Shown piece by piece: positions 53,136-62,558 of a stretch of 64,000 nt of DNA. The position numbers and the translations under genes are program-made. The notes beneath the pieces are model-generated. The model was not told the origin of the DNA and ran no database searches. It was given only the letters and a program-made list of their open reading frames with translations. The DNA comes from Planctomycetota bacterium. GTDB taxonomy: Bacteria > Planctomycetota > Brocadiia > Brocadiales > Brocadiaceae. Position 1 is the stretch's first letter. Each line of letters opens with the position of its first letter. The stretch covers positions 1 to 64,000 of the forward strand of contig JACPHJ010000046.1 in NCBI GenBank assembly GCA_016188675.1, read 5' to 3'.

Positions 53136-54282
53136 TTTTGGTCGATATGACTTACCTGTAGTAACCCTGCCTGACATACGCTACCTCTTATTTGGTATAT
53201 TTACCCACCAATCTTCAGGGGAAATATGGTGTAATTCGTGGCAAAAAGCGAGTTTTTATCGGGGTAGTGCCTGGGGTATTTCTGAGGCTGTAAAAACGCT
53301 ATTAAAATCGAAAAGAAAGACACAAGGCATTGTTTTTTTGCCCGACTATTTTTGTAATCAGGCGCTAAGGCCGCTACGCGCCCAATCAGTTCAACTTGTA
53401 TTTTATCCTGTAACAGAAAATCTTAATCCTGATTGGCGTTTAGTACACACCTTGGTTTTATTGAATGGCAAACCTGATGTATTTATACTGGTTCATTATT
53501 TTGGTTTTCCCAGCGAAATAAAAAATGCCCTTCAATTTTGTCAGCAAGTTGGTGCAGTGCTTTTGGAAGATGGAGCTCACGTTCTTATACCCAGAGGCGG
53601 GATTGGCAAATTTAGTTGGGCATCCGTGTTTAGCCCGTATAAGTTTTTGCCCGTGCCAAAGCTTGGTGTTCTCGTAACCTCAAAAGAGACGGAAATTGGT
53701 TGTGAAATGCTTCGGGAGAAAAAGCGAGTAGATATGGAGATATGTAAATGGATAGGGAAAAGGGTGTTGCAGTCTCTTTTTTTGAACTGTGGGTTTTCTT
53801 GGAAAAGTCGCCGGATAGTACCTTTTGATTCGGAGGTAGAGCCGAATTTTGAGAGAAATTCTTCTGTTAGCGCTGTAACATTACAGCTTTTGAAAATGAC
53901 GGAATCGAAATTAGACCAGTACAAAAGGATAAGAAGGAGACACTATAAGATTATAGAGGAAGGCATTCCAGTTAATAGTGACGTTGCACGGCCATTTTTT
54001 AGTTCTTTACCAGAAGATGTGTGCCCTTATTTGTTCCCAATGTGGTTACATAAAAGTATCATAGAAGATGTTTACTACAAATTAAATAGAATAGGAGTTC
54101 CAGCTCAAACCTGGCCTGACTTACCCCCCGAGGTAAAAGAGAAACCATCAACTCACAGTAGGGCGATTAAGATTCGAAAAAGTCTATTGACAATTCCCAT
54201 CCATCAAAGTCTGACTGAAAGACAGATGCAGTATATGGTTCGTAGCCTGAGAGGTGCTATAGGAAAAGTATTCGGGGGTTGA
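53128..54282 (+). CDS. Divergent DegT-like PLP protein
   Basis: 384 residues from a GTG overlapping the deacetylase end. The PLP Asp is in LLEDGAHVLIP (Asp 148), and the likely Schiff-base lysine is Lys 172 in FSPYKFLPVPKLGVLV. Other DegT motifs are weak: the N-terminal GTSALH-type loop is replaced by YRGSAWGISEAV. The spacing between Asp and Lys is short, as in VioA/DegT outliers. It may be an aminotransferase or a sugar dehydratase-like PLP enzyme. Followed directly, with no gap, by the FemAB-like gene. Confidence 0.7.
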   Translation: MISFGRYDLPVVTLPDIRYLLFGIFTHQSSGEIWCNSWQKASFYRGSAWGISEAVKTLLKSKRKTQGIVFLPDYFCNQALRPLRAQSVQLVFYPVTENLNPDWRLVHTLVLLNGKPDVFILVHYFGFPSEIKNALQFCQQVGAVLLEDGAHVLIPRGGIGKFSWASVFSPYKFLPVPKLGVLVTSKETEIGCEMLREKKRVDMEICKWIGKRVLQSLFLNCGFSWKSRRIVPFDSEVEPNFERNSSVSAVTLQLLKMTESKLDQYKRIRRRHYKIIEEGIPVNSDVARPFFSSLPEDVCPYLFPMWLHKSIIEDVYYKLNRIGVPAQTWPDLPPEVKEKPSTHSRAIKIRKSLLTIPIHQSLTERQMQYMVRSLRGAIGKVFGG

Positions 54283-55308
54283 ATGACAGACGGTATCAGA
54301 ATGATAGCGGTAGAAAATAGAAATGCGTGGAACGACTTACTTTTTAAATGTGAGAAGGCTAATCTCCTGCAAACGTGGGAATATGGAGAGGCAAAAAAAA
54401 ATGCAGAAGGCTGGATACCGATCAGGAGTTTAGTTATTGATGAAAATAAGCCCATAGGTATTACTCAGATGTTAGTTAAAAAAATCCCATTATTAGGTGA
54501 AATTGTGCGAATTAATCGTGCTCCGTTGATTTTTTCCAAAGATCGTAAGGTGTGCAGTGATACGACGGTTGGCATATTGCAGTTTTTTTATCACTATTGG
54601 GTGATACAAAGGAAGCTTCCGTTGTTTGTTGCACCAAATATTATGTATGGTGAAATCTGTGATGAAATATTGACCAAAATGGGGTTTTGTCATAATGATG
54701 AGAATAGGTGGGCATCCATTACGATAGATCTATTCCTCGATGAAGCTACCTTACGCAAAAACTTACATCAAAAATGGCGAAACTTATTGAATAAATCAGA
54801 AAAAGGTGAGCTTAAACTGGAAATAGATAATTCTGAAGATGGATGGTCATTTCTCATGAGTAAATATAAGCAGTTAATGATCGAGAAAAACTTTTCCGGT
54901 ATAACAGAGAGGTTATTGCTAGAATTGAGAAACGTCGCAAAAGACGCATCTTCTGTTCAGGTCATGTTTGCCTGTAAGGATGGCGAAAGGATCGGTGGCG
55001 TCCTGATCATTGGCTGCGTGGATACGTGTCATTATCTTGTTGGATGGAACAACACGGAAGGAAGGATTTTTCAATCAAATTACTTTCTACTTTGGCAGGC
55101 AGTTTTAATTTTTAAAAAAATGGGGTTTCGTTGGTTTGATTTAGGGGGGATAAATGAAAGGTTGACCCCTGGTATTACGCACTTCAAAAGAGGGACTGGT
55201 GGCAAAGAATATACATTGATTGGTGAACTCGAAGCATTTCCTGGCACAGTCTTTTCCTTGGTAATAAAGCAGATTGCGAAATTAAAACTACGAAAAAATA
55301 ATAAATAA
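54283..55308 (+). CDS. FemAB/GNAT-type transferase
   Basis: 341 residues with the Acetyltransf_6/FemAB-like arrangement: LLQTWEYGEAKK in the N-terminal half, VMFACKDGERIGGVLIIGC and SNYFLLWQAVLIFKKMGFRWFDLGG in the second GNAT half, and FKRGTGGKEYTLIGE near the C terminus. Family members transfer amino acids or acyl groups to peptidoglycan or polysaccharide amines. Upstream deacetylation and amination genes would create the free amine. ATG follows the previous TGA immediately. Confidence 0.8.
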   Translation: MTDGIRMIAVENRNAWNDLLFKCEKANLLQTWEYGEAKKNAEGWIPIRSLVIDENKPIGITQMLVKKIPLLGEIVRINRAPLIFSKDRKVCSDTTVGILQFFYHYWVIQRKLPLFVAPNIMYGEICDEILTKMGFCHNDENRWASITIDLFLDEATLRKNLHQKWRNLLNKSEKGELKLEIDNSEDGWSFLMSKYKQLMIEKNFSGITERLLLELRNVAKDASSVQVMFACKDGERIGGVLIIGCVDTCHYLVGWNNTEGRIFQSNYFLLWQAVLIFKKMGFRWFDLGGINERLTPGITHFKRGTGGKEYTLIGELEAFPGTVFSLVIKQIAKLKLRKNNK

Positions 55309-55345
55309 TTTATTTCCTGATTTTGTTTCTGAATATTTTTGGAAT

Positions 55346-56438
55346 ATGCGCATTGCTATAAATGCCTTATCTGCAGTGGCGGGAGGTGGTGTCACTTATT
55401 TAAATCATTTGTTCAGATACTTATCAGAAATAGATAGAAAGAATGCGTATCTTGTTATTACCACGAAAAAAGGAAAAGGAGTCCTCACAGCGAGCTATAA
55501 AAATTTCCAGGTACTTTCGTTTAAGTTTCCAAGTATTTCTCCTGTCTTCCGGATATTTTGGGAACAATTTTATCTTTGGTATATATTAAAAAAGAATAGG
55601 GTAACAATTCTTTATGCCCCTGCAAATATTGGTTTAATTTTTTCTTCAATTCCCACCGTTTTAATGATACAAACAGTGGCGCCTTTTTATCCGGAAATGA
55701 TAAGGAACCAGAATGTATATTATCGCTTAAAATTTAACCTCCTGAGGTTACTTACTACTTTTTCAATAAGGAAAGCAAAGAAAATTATTTTTATTTCCGA
55801 GAGAGCACGGAAAGAAGTAAGTTTACAGTATGATTTAAAAGAAGAGGATACGTTGCTTATCTATCATGGGAGAAGTTTGCATTTCCGACCAAACCTCGAC
55901 GGAGATCGTTTGCGGGAGGTAAAACGGAAATATAATTTAGATCAATTCATTCTTTACGTATCAAATATTTACCGATATAAAAATTTTCTTGAACTGATTC
56001 ATGCCTTTTCGATCATCAAAGATAAGATTCCTTCTAATATAAATGCTGAAAACGTTTGTTCAGGAAAAAGGGATGAACGATCATATTGTCTTTTTTGGTC
56101 ATGTTTCCTATGAAGAATTACCCTATTTTTATGCACTCTGTAAACTTTTTGTATATCCATCAACTTGCGAAAACTGTCCAAATATCCTCATTGAGGCAAT
56201 GGCCTGTGGAACGTCAATTCTGGCTTCATATGTGGAGCCGATGCCAGAAGTCTGTCGGGATGCTGCTATATACTTTGATCCTTTCAACCCGCAAGATATT
56301 GCTGAGAAGATTCAAACCTTGCTGTTAGATAAGGATGCGTTAGAAAAGTTGAAACAACATTCACTTAAGAGATCTATGTGCTTTGACTGGGAAGATACCG
56401 CAAGAAAAACGTTGCAAGCGTTTGAAGAGTGTATTTAA
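55346..56438 (+). pseudogene. Glycosyltransferase group 1 (GT4), frameshifted with internal deletion
   Basis: The first part (frame of 55346) encodes the GT4 N domain (INALSAVAGGGVTYLNHL, TIRKAKKIIFISER-like region) to about KIPSN, then runs off-frame and stops at 56113. The second part is in another frame from about 56043 and encodes the conserved end (MNDHIVFFGHVSYEELPYFY, CENCPNILIEAMACG). The usual strand between them, of the LVIAG type, is missing, so a stretch of codons as well as the frame is lost. It is a broken gene unless an assembly error is responsible. Confidence 0.82.
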
Positions 56439-56502
56439 TTTGAATTGTGCCTAGTGTCATAGAAAGTGTCGTAGAAAACAATTTTTTATTAGTATCAACG
56501 GT

Positions 56503-57945
56503 ATGACAAGAAATGTTGTTCCACTTATAAAGAAGGTCTTGCTAATAAATCCCCCAACAGGGATATGTTTTCGTGACGGGCGCTGTCAGGGTTCCATCGA
56601 GCTGTTGACAGTTCAACCAGAGCGAATTCCTCTTGAACTGGCATATATGGCAGCAATTATTCAGGAAAAAGGAATTACCACGCATTTGCGGGATTTTCCC
56701 ATCGAACGGGCAACATGGGAAGATGTAGAACGTGAATTAAAGGAGTACATTCCTGATTTACTAGTAATAAATGTTGGAAGTCCAACGGTTGACTACGATT
56801 TGTCTGTCTGTGAACTTGCAAAAAGAATCAACCCAAACATTACGACTATTGCCAAAGGGGCGCATTTCGATATATTTGATGTGGAATCACTGGAAAAGTT
56901 TCCCTACCTCGATCTTGTCATACGACATGAGGTTGAAGCAGGGATGTGTGACCTGCTCGAAAAAGAATATCTAGAACTTATGCCTGGTATTACATTCAGG
57001 GATAATAGTAACAAAATAGTCAAAAATCCCAACCGCAAGATATTCAAAAACATAGATTCCTTACCCTTTCCTGCGAGGAATTTGTTGAAGAACCATCTCT
57101 ATAGAAGACCTGACACGGGAGAACCTTTAACAGTAGTAATGACATCAAAAGGGTGCCCGTATAACTGCATCTTCTGTTTGGCGGGAGAGCTTTCAGATTA
57201 TAATCTCATTGTAAGGGATCCTTTCAGGGTAGTGGATGAATTAGAGGAATGTGCAAAAAAATACCATATTAGGAATTTTTTCTTCTATGCTGATACATTT
57301 ACTTTTAAAAAAGATTGGGTAATATCGCTTTGTGAAGAGATTATTAGGAGGAACTTGAAAATAAAATGGGCAGCAAATAGTAGAGTAGATACACTGGATG
57401 AGGATAGAATCAGGGTAATGCAAAAGAGTGGTTGCGAAGTTATTGGCTTTGGGATTGAGTCGGGACATCAGGAAATACTTGATAAATCAAAGAAGGGAAT
57501 CACACTGGAGAATTCAGAAAATGCTATCAGCTTATGTAAGAAATATGGTATAAAAAGTTACATGCTCTTCATGATTGGTTTCCCGTGGGAAACCAAGGAA
57601 CACATTGAAGATACAGTAAATTTCGCGATAAAACTGAATGGTGACTTTGCGGATTTTAATGTAGTTTATCCATACCCAGGGACAGAAATGTATAAAATAG
57701 CAAAGGAATTGAATCTCTTTGATGAAGACGAACTTTGTGGACACGATATTTCACGATCCATGCAGAGAACACTATATCTAACTACCGATGAGCTTGCAGA
57801 ACTCAGGAAATATGCGATAAAAAGATTTTATTTACGACCGGTTTTTTTAGCAAAAAAACTATTCCAAATAAGGTCTCCTTTGGAATTTAAAAATTATATT
57901 GCCAAAGGATACCATATTCTCAAAGATATTGTACTGAAAAAATGA
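56503..57945 (+). CDS. B12-binding radical SAM enzyme
   Basis: 480 residues. The N-terminal B12 domain has VLLINPPTGICFRDGR and LAYMAAIIQEKGITTHLRDF; the core has TSKGCPYNCIFC, FYADTFTFKKDW, IGFGIESGHQEIL, and IGFPWETKEHIED. The C-terminal 90 residues include FDEDELCGHDISRSM and a helical tail. Class of BchE/HpnJ-like enzymes. It is translationally coupled (ATGA) to the next gene, another enzyme of the same class but distinct in sequence, so the two act in sequence or together. Confidence 0.83.
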   Translation: MTRNVVPLIKKVLLINPPTGICFRDGRCQGSIELLTVQPERIPLELAYMAAIIQEKGITTHLRDFPIERATWEDVERELKEYIPDLLVINVGSPTVDYDLSVCELAKRINPNITTIAKGAHFDIFDVESLEKFPYLDLVIRHEVEAGMCDLLEKEYLELMPGITFRDNSNKIVKNPNRKIFKNIDSLPFPARNLLKNHLYRRPDTGEPLTVVMTSKGCPYNCIFCLAGELSDYNLIVRDPFRVVDELEECAKKYHIRNFFFYADTFTFKKDWVISLCEEIIRRNLKIKWAANSRVDTLDEDRIRVMQKSGCEVIGFGIESGHQEILDKSKKGITLENSENAISLCKKYGIKSYMLFMIGFPWETKEHIEDTVNFAIKLNGDFADFNVVYPYPGTEMYKIAKELNLFDEDELCGHDISRSMQRTLYLTTDELAELRKYAIKRFYLRPVFLAKKLFQIRSPLEFKNYIAKGYHILKDIVLKK

Positions 57946-59333
57946 AAAAAGTACTTTTCTTTAACCCACCCGGGGATGCAATCTATTTACGACAGTACTA
58001 TTGCAGCCAGACATCCAAGGCGAATTATATCTACCACCTTGTTGATTTTAATATTTTGGGAGGAATCATTAGTGGGCACTTTGATATTGAGTATTTGGAT
58101 GCGGTCATGAATAAATATGATGTAAGTACTTGTCTGGATAAACTCACAAAAATTAATTACGATTACATTATATTTCTTACAGGATATGTTTCTTTTGACT
58201 CGGATTTGTCGATAATGAAGAAGGTAAAGGCATTGAAGCATGTGCCGATGATTGCAATAGGAGATATTGTGCTTTCGAAGGCGGACGAACTTCTCTCTGA
58301 AAATGAATTTCTTGATGCCGCCATTATTGATTTCACCGCGCCTGATATACTCAAGTATTTGAAGGGCAATTTTGACGACGTGTATTCTATGTTTTACAAG
58401 AAAGGGAATGAGATTGTATGCCCTATCCCAAAAGAAAACAGCAGAATGTTTTCGATACCGATTCCACGCCATGACCTCGGGATGAATTATAATTACCGAC
58501 ATCCATTTGTAAAAAGGTATCCCTTTGCAACCGTATTGACGGATTACGGGTGCCCCTTCACGTGTAAGTTTTGTGTTTATTCAACCTTTAGATACAAATA
58601 CAGACCAGTTTCAGAGGTGTTAGAAGAATTGCAATATATAAAGAATTTGGGCATTAGTGATATTTTTTTTCTCGATCAAACTTTTGGGGCAAAGCAAGAT
58701 AGATACATAGAGATATGCAATGGTATGATAAGTAAAGGATCTCATTTTGACTGGTTTTGTTTTTCAAGGGTAGACGTGCTTAACCACGATATGCTTGCCC
58801 TCATGAAGCAATCTGGATGCCATACAATTATGTTTGGCGTTGAATCTGCAGACCCTGAACTTCTCAAAGAATACGGCAAAGGTTATGACCATGAGAAAAT
58901 ACGAGATACGTTTAGAACCGCAAAGAAGCTTGGGATCAAGACGATGGGAACGTTCATACTGGGTCTACCCGAAGAAAATCGAGAATCTGTACTGAAGACC
59001 ATTGAGTTTTCGAAAGAACTCGATTGCGATTATGCCTCATTTAATTTTGCTGTCCCAAGAATGGGGACAGAATTGAGAAAGAAGGCTTTGAGGGAGAAAC
59101 TTATTAGTGAAGATAATCGGAAAATGGACCAATCTGGTTCTTTTATTACACTAGATACAGCCACTCTTACGAAAGACGAAATCGTAAAACTGAGGAAAAA
59201 GGCATATACAAGTTTCTACCTTAGGCCGAGTTATTTATGGAAAAGGTTGATATCGATAAATTCTCTTGAACAACTCATTGTTCAATTAAAAGACGGTATG
59301 AAGGTTATCCAAAACGTTATCTTAGGAAGATAA
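57942..59333 (+). CDS. B12-binding radical SAM enzyme, second of a pair
   Basis: 463 residues. VLFFNPPGDAIYLRQYYCSQ begins the domain; DYGCPFTCKFC is the 4Fe-4S motif; IFFLDQTFGAKQDRY, IMFGVESADPELLKEYGKG, and LGLPEENRESVLKTIEFS are later strands. It resembles the preceding protein in layout (also in the YLRP-type C-terminal segment) but the two are clearly divergent, so an old duplication. It likely modifies an unusual carbon of the glycan or its lipid carrier. Confidence 0.83.
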   Translation: MKKVLFFNPPGDAIYLRQYYCSQTSKANYIYHLVDFNILGGIISGHFDIEYLDAVMNKYDVSTCLDKLTKINYDYIIFLTGYVSFDSDLSIMKKVKALKHVPMIAIGDIVLSKADELLSENEFLDAAIIDFTAPDILKYLKGNFDDVYSMFYKKGNEIVCPIPKENSRMFSIPIPRHDLGMNYNYRHPFVKRYPFATVLTDYGCPFTCKFCVYSTFRYKYRPVSEVLEELQYIKNLGISDIFFLDQTFGAKQDRYIEICNGMISKGSHFDWFCFSRVDVLNHDMLALMKQSGCHTIMFGVESADPELLKEYGKGYDHEKIRDTFRTAKKLGIKTMGTFILGLPEENRESVLKTIEFSKELDCDYASFNFAVPRMGTELRKKALREKLISEDNRKMDQSGSFITLDTATLTKDEIVKLRKKAYTSFYLRPSYLWKRLISINSLEQLIVQLKDGMKVIQNVILGR

Positions 59334-59348
59334 CATTTTAAAAACACA

Positions 59349-60563
59349 ATGGACCTTGATTTAATACGAATCATAGATAAATTTTTTGGACAAATACTAG
59401 CGCTGTTCCTTATCGGGTATGCTTTTTTAAAGAAATTTTTCTTTGGTAGAGATGATGATAACAGCCAGATTAAGAAGATACTTGTTATTCGATTCTTCGG
59501 TTTTGGAAATCTTGTCCTTGCATTTCCCGCAATAAAGAAATTGAGTGAGCTCTTCCCTGGGGCAAAAATTTATCTTCTCACAATCAACAAGAATATGCAT
59601 CTTTATGATGGGGTGACCTTTATTGATAAAACCCTTTACATCAACGTAAACGGTTTTAAAAACTTCGCGGTAAGTTTTTTTAAAATATTCTTTTTACTGA
59701 AAAAGGAAAAATTTGATCTGGCTGTTGATTTCGAGGTATTCGCATATATTTCAGTTTTTTTGGTTTATTTTCTCGGGATTAAAAAGCGGGTTGGATACAG
59801 AATCAAGGGTTATTTGAGGGGCCCACTCTATACGACATCCGTAACCTATAATAATGAGCAACATATTTCCAAAACTTTTTATGATCTTATTGTCACACTT
59901 GGTGCGGAAAAAAAAGAGAACATAGAATTGATTGGACTTTCTGTATCAATGAAGGATAAGGCTGTCGTGGAAGAATTTCTGAAGAAAAATTTCATAGAGA
60001 GTAGTGATCGATTGGTTGGGATGCATGTTGGGTCGGGACAGAATTTCATCAACAGGCGGTGGCCCGAAACATATTTTGCTAAAGTTGCTGATTTTCTCAT
60101 AAAGGAATTCGATGCTAAAATTATACTGACGGGCACAAAAGAAGAATTGTTTCTTATAAATAATACTATCCGAGAAATGAAAACTGATACAAGACGAGTT
60201 GTTGTAGTTGATAGTCTTAATTTAACTCAATTGGCTTTTCTTTTTAAACAGATTAGGATATTTTTTTGTACGGATACGGGGCCGCTTCATCTTGCAATTG
60301 CTATGGGAGTACCCACAGTTTCATTTTTTGGACCGAATACCCCGCGTCTTTATGGTCCTTCTTTAAATAACAAACACATGTATTTTTACGAAAATATTTC
60401 CTGTAGTCCTTGTATTACCAACTACAACGCCAAGATGTCCAGTTGCAAAAAGCCAGTATGTCTTACAAGCATTTCTGCGGAAAAGGTGATTGCATCTCTT
60501 AATGGATTTATAGAACGATATTTGGTATCCGGTAATAAAAATAGTAACAATTTAGTTTTTTGA
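59349..60563 (+). CDS. Glycosyltransferase family 9 (heptosyltransferase-like)
   Basis: 404 residues. A short hydrophobic stretch near the start (ILALFLIGYAFLKKFFF) may anchor it. ILVIRFFGFGNLVLAFPAI is the GT9 start, GMHVGSGQNFINRRWPETYFA the donor loop, and FFCTDTGPLHLAIAMGVPTVSFFGPNTP the signature near the C terminus. Members transfer ADP-heptose or similar sugars to LPS cores. The gene ends inside a 15-bp palindrome (60546-60577). Confidence 0.87.
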   Translation: MDLDLIRIIDKFFGQILALFLIGYAFLKKFFFGRDDDNSQIKKILVIRFFGFGNLVLAFPAIKKLSELFPGAKIYLLTINKNMHLYDGVTFIDKTLYINVNGFKNFAVSFFKIFFLLKKEKFDLAVDFEVFAYISVFLVYFLGIKKRVGYRIKGYLRGPLYTTSVTYNNEQHISKTFYDLIVTLGAEKKENIELIGLSVSMKDKAVVEEFLKKNFIESSDRLVGMHVGSGQNFINRRWPETYFAKVADFLIKEFDAKIILTGTKEELFLINNTIREMKTDTRRVVVVDSLNLTQLAFLFKQIRIFFCTDTGPLHLAIAMGVPTVSFFGPNTPRLYGPSLNNKHMYFYENISCSPCITNYNAKMSSCKKPVCLTSISAEKVIASLNGFIERYLVSGNKNSNNLVF

Positions 60564-60577
60564 AAAACTAAATTGTT
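60546..60577. terminator. AT-rich perfect palindrome at end of GT9
   Basis: Arms of 15 bp (60546-60560 and 60563-60577) around a 2-base loop; the TGA stop of the GT9 gene lies within it. The left arm ends in TTTTT. AT-rich stems make weak terminators, so this is a possible transcript end or RNA-processing site only. Confidence 0.35.
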
Positions 60578-60613
60578 CCGACTTATTTGGGATGCATGTT
60601 TCAAGTTGTGCTT

Positions 60614-61537
60614 ATGAAAAAATGTATTATTTGTAATAGCATCTCTGTAGATGAAAATTTTAAATGTAAAGATTGCGGATTTTCACCTAAAAGGATTGGC
60701 CCAATAGTGTCTTTTTTAAATGTATCAGACCTAAGTAACGAACAATTTGATCCAGCTACCTACAAGGAATTTGCAGAAACTGAAGTAAAGAATTTTTGGT
60801 ATGTTTCAAGACCGAAACTCATAACCATAGTCATAAAAAAGTATTTAAAAGATGTGCATAATTTTTTAGAAATAGGGTGCGGTACTGGGTATGTCTTATA
60901 CAATATAAATAAAAAATTACCTCATCTGGATCTGCATGGCGCAGATGTTTATGTTGAAGGATTGGAATTTGTTAAACAAAGATTGAGAGGAAATGTAAAT
61001 TTATACCAATTTGATGCTAAAAATGTTCCTTTTGAAAACCATTTTGATCTGATTGGCGCCTTTGATGTTTTAGAACACATTGATGATGACAAAAAAGTAT
61101 TATACGAATTATATGAAGCATTAAAACCTGGTGGCCTAATTTTACTTATGGTACCGCAGTATATGCAGCTTTGGAGCGCATGGGATGAAATTAATCGTCA
61201 TAAAAGACGTTATTCGAGGGGGCAGTTGGCAAAAATTACAGAACAAGTGGGGTTCCAAATAGAAAGAAACACATCATTTGTTTTTTTCTTGCTCCCATTT
61301 ATTTATCTTAAAAGACTCTTCGGAAAAGGTAAAAAAAAAGTAAGACCAATAGAAGAAAACCGTATTAATTTTTTAGTAAATAAACTATTTAGTGTAATTA
61401 TGTTCTTTGAAAGAACTTTAATAATGATAGGGTTGTGTTTTCCTTTTGGAAGTTCATCACTGGTTATCGCAAGAAAACCTTACATTGATATTAATGATAA
61501 TATTAATAGAAAAATTACAAGAAAAAATGATGAATAA
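60614..61537 (+). CDS. Zinc-ribbon SAM-dependent methyltransferase
   Basis: 307 residues from the ATG at 60614; earlier TTG/ATG in frame add little. A small zinc ribbon CIIC/CKDC (4-23) precedes a class I methyltransferase: FLEIGCGTGYVLYNI, GAFDVLEHIDDDKKVLYELYEALKPGGLILLMVP. The last 70 residues, with basic and hydrophobic stretches, may associate with the membrane. It is the methyltransf_11/23 type found with GT2 polyprenyl-phosphate glycosyltransferases. Its end overlaps the GT2 gene by 11 bases. Confidence 0.8.
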   Translation: MKKCIICNSISVDENFKCKDCGFSPKRIGPIVSFLNVSDLSNEQFDPATYKEFAETEVKNFWYVSRPKLITIVIKKYLKDVHNFLEIGCGTGYVLYNINKKLPHLDLHGADVYVEGLEFVKQRLRGNVNLYQFDAKNVPFENHFDLIGAFDVLEHIDDDKKVLYELYEALKPGGLILLMVPQYMQLWSAWDEINRHKRRYSRGQLAKITEQVGFQIERNTSFVFFLLPFIYLKRLFGKGKKKVRPIEENRINFLVNKLFSVIMFFERTLIMIGLCFPFGSSSLVIARKPYIDINDNINRKITRKNDE

Positions 61538-62558
61538 AAATCTGTTATTAAGTGTCGTTGTCCCAGTCTACAATGAGGAAGAAGTAATCGAGGAGTTTAA
61601 TAGAAGACTGGTAAATACATTTACTAAAACTGATATAAAATATGAAGTAATATACGTAAATGACGGAAGCAATGGTCGGACAGGCAAAATCCTGAGAAAA
61701 ATTGCAGATTCAGCTAAAAATATACGTTTAATTGAATTATCGAGAAACTTTGGACACCAAATTGCGGTAACAGCAGGACTGGATTATTCATCAGGTGAAA
61801 TAGTTGTAGTTATTGATGCAGACTTGCAGGATCCACCGGAAATTATTTTACAAATGATCGATCTATGGCGAAATGGCTATAAAGTTGTTTATGGAGTAAG
61901 GAAAAAGAGAAAAGAAAATATTTTTAAGCGAATGGCATATTTTTCATTTTACAGATTGCTTCGATCTTTTTCCAAAATACCTATACCTCTTGATAGTGGC
62001 GACTTTTCCCTGATGGATAGACAGGTAGTCAATATCCTTGTTACCATGCCGGAGAGAAACCGTTTCGTTCGTGGTTTACGATCATGGGCTGGTTTTAAAC
62101 AAATTGGAATTGAATACGAACGGGATGAAAGATTTGCTGGGAAAAGTAAGTATTCATTATCAAAACTCTTCTTGCTGGCGTCTGATGGCATTATTAATTT
62201 CTCAATTACACCAGTAAATATGATATCAAACATTGGATTATTTTTGTTTGTTAGCAGTATTCCTGCTGCGATTTTTCTAATAATTTGGAGGATATCAAAC
62301 TTTAAAATATTAGGTCATATGCCATCTGATGTACAAGGATTTACAACATTAGCAGTGTTGCTACTTTTCTTCAGTGGGGTTCAATTGTTGTCTGTTGGAA
62401 TAATCGGCCAGTACATTGGGAGAATATATGATGAGTCGAAACAAAGGCCAAAATATATAGTCGAAAATGAGATGGGGTTTCCCAAATCAAAAAATGATCT
62501 TGTATTTGGTAAGCAGAGCGGAACACAAGAGATAAAGACTCCTGGTGAAATTTTATGA
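61527..62558 (+). CDS. GT2 polyprenyl-phosphate glycosyltransferase (DPM1/ArnC-like)
   Basis: 343 residues from ATG 61527 (ATG 61530 also fits). VVVPVYNEEEVIEEF, VNDGSNGRTGKIL, DADLQDPPEII (DXD) and the FAGKSKYSLSKLF motif mark the family; two C-terminal membrane helices (SNIGLFLFVSSIPAAIFLII and TLAVLLLFFSGVQLLSVGII) follow. It loads a sugar on undecaprenyl phosphate for use on the outer face. Its stop overlaps the start of the GT-C-like gene, the natural user of that lipid-linked sugar. Confidence 0.88.
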   Translation: MMNKNLLLSVVVPVYNEEEVIEEFNRRLVNTFTKTDIKYEVIYVNDGSNGRTGKILRKIADSAKNIRLIELSRNFGHQIAVTAGLDYSSGEIVVVIDADLQDPPEIILQMIDLWRNGYKVVYGVRKKRKENIFKRMAYFSFYRLLRSFSKIPIPLDSGDFSLMDRQVVNILVTMPERNRFVRGLRSWAGFKQIGIEYERDERFAGKSKYSLSKLFLLASDGIINFSITPVNMISNIGLFLFVSSIPAAIFLIIWRISNFKILGHMPSDVQGFTTLAVLLLFFSGVQLLSVGIIGQYIGRIYDESKQRPKYIVENEMGFPKSKNDLVFGKQSGTQEIKTPGEIL

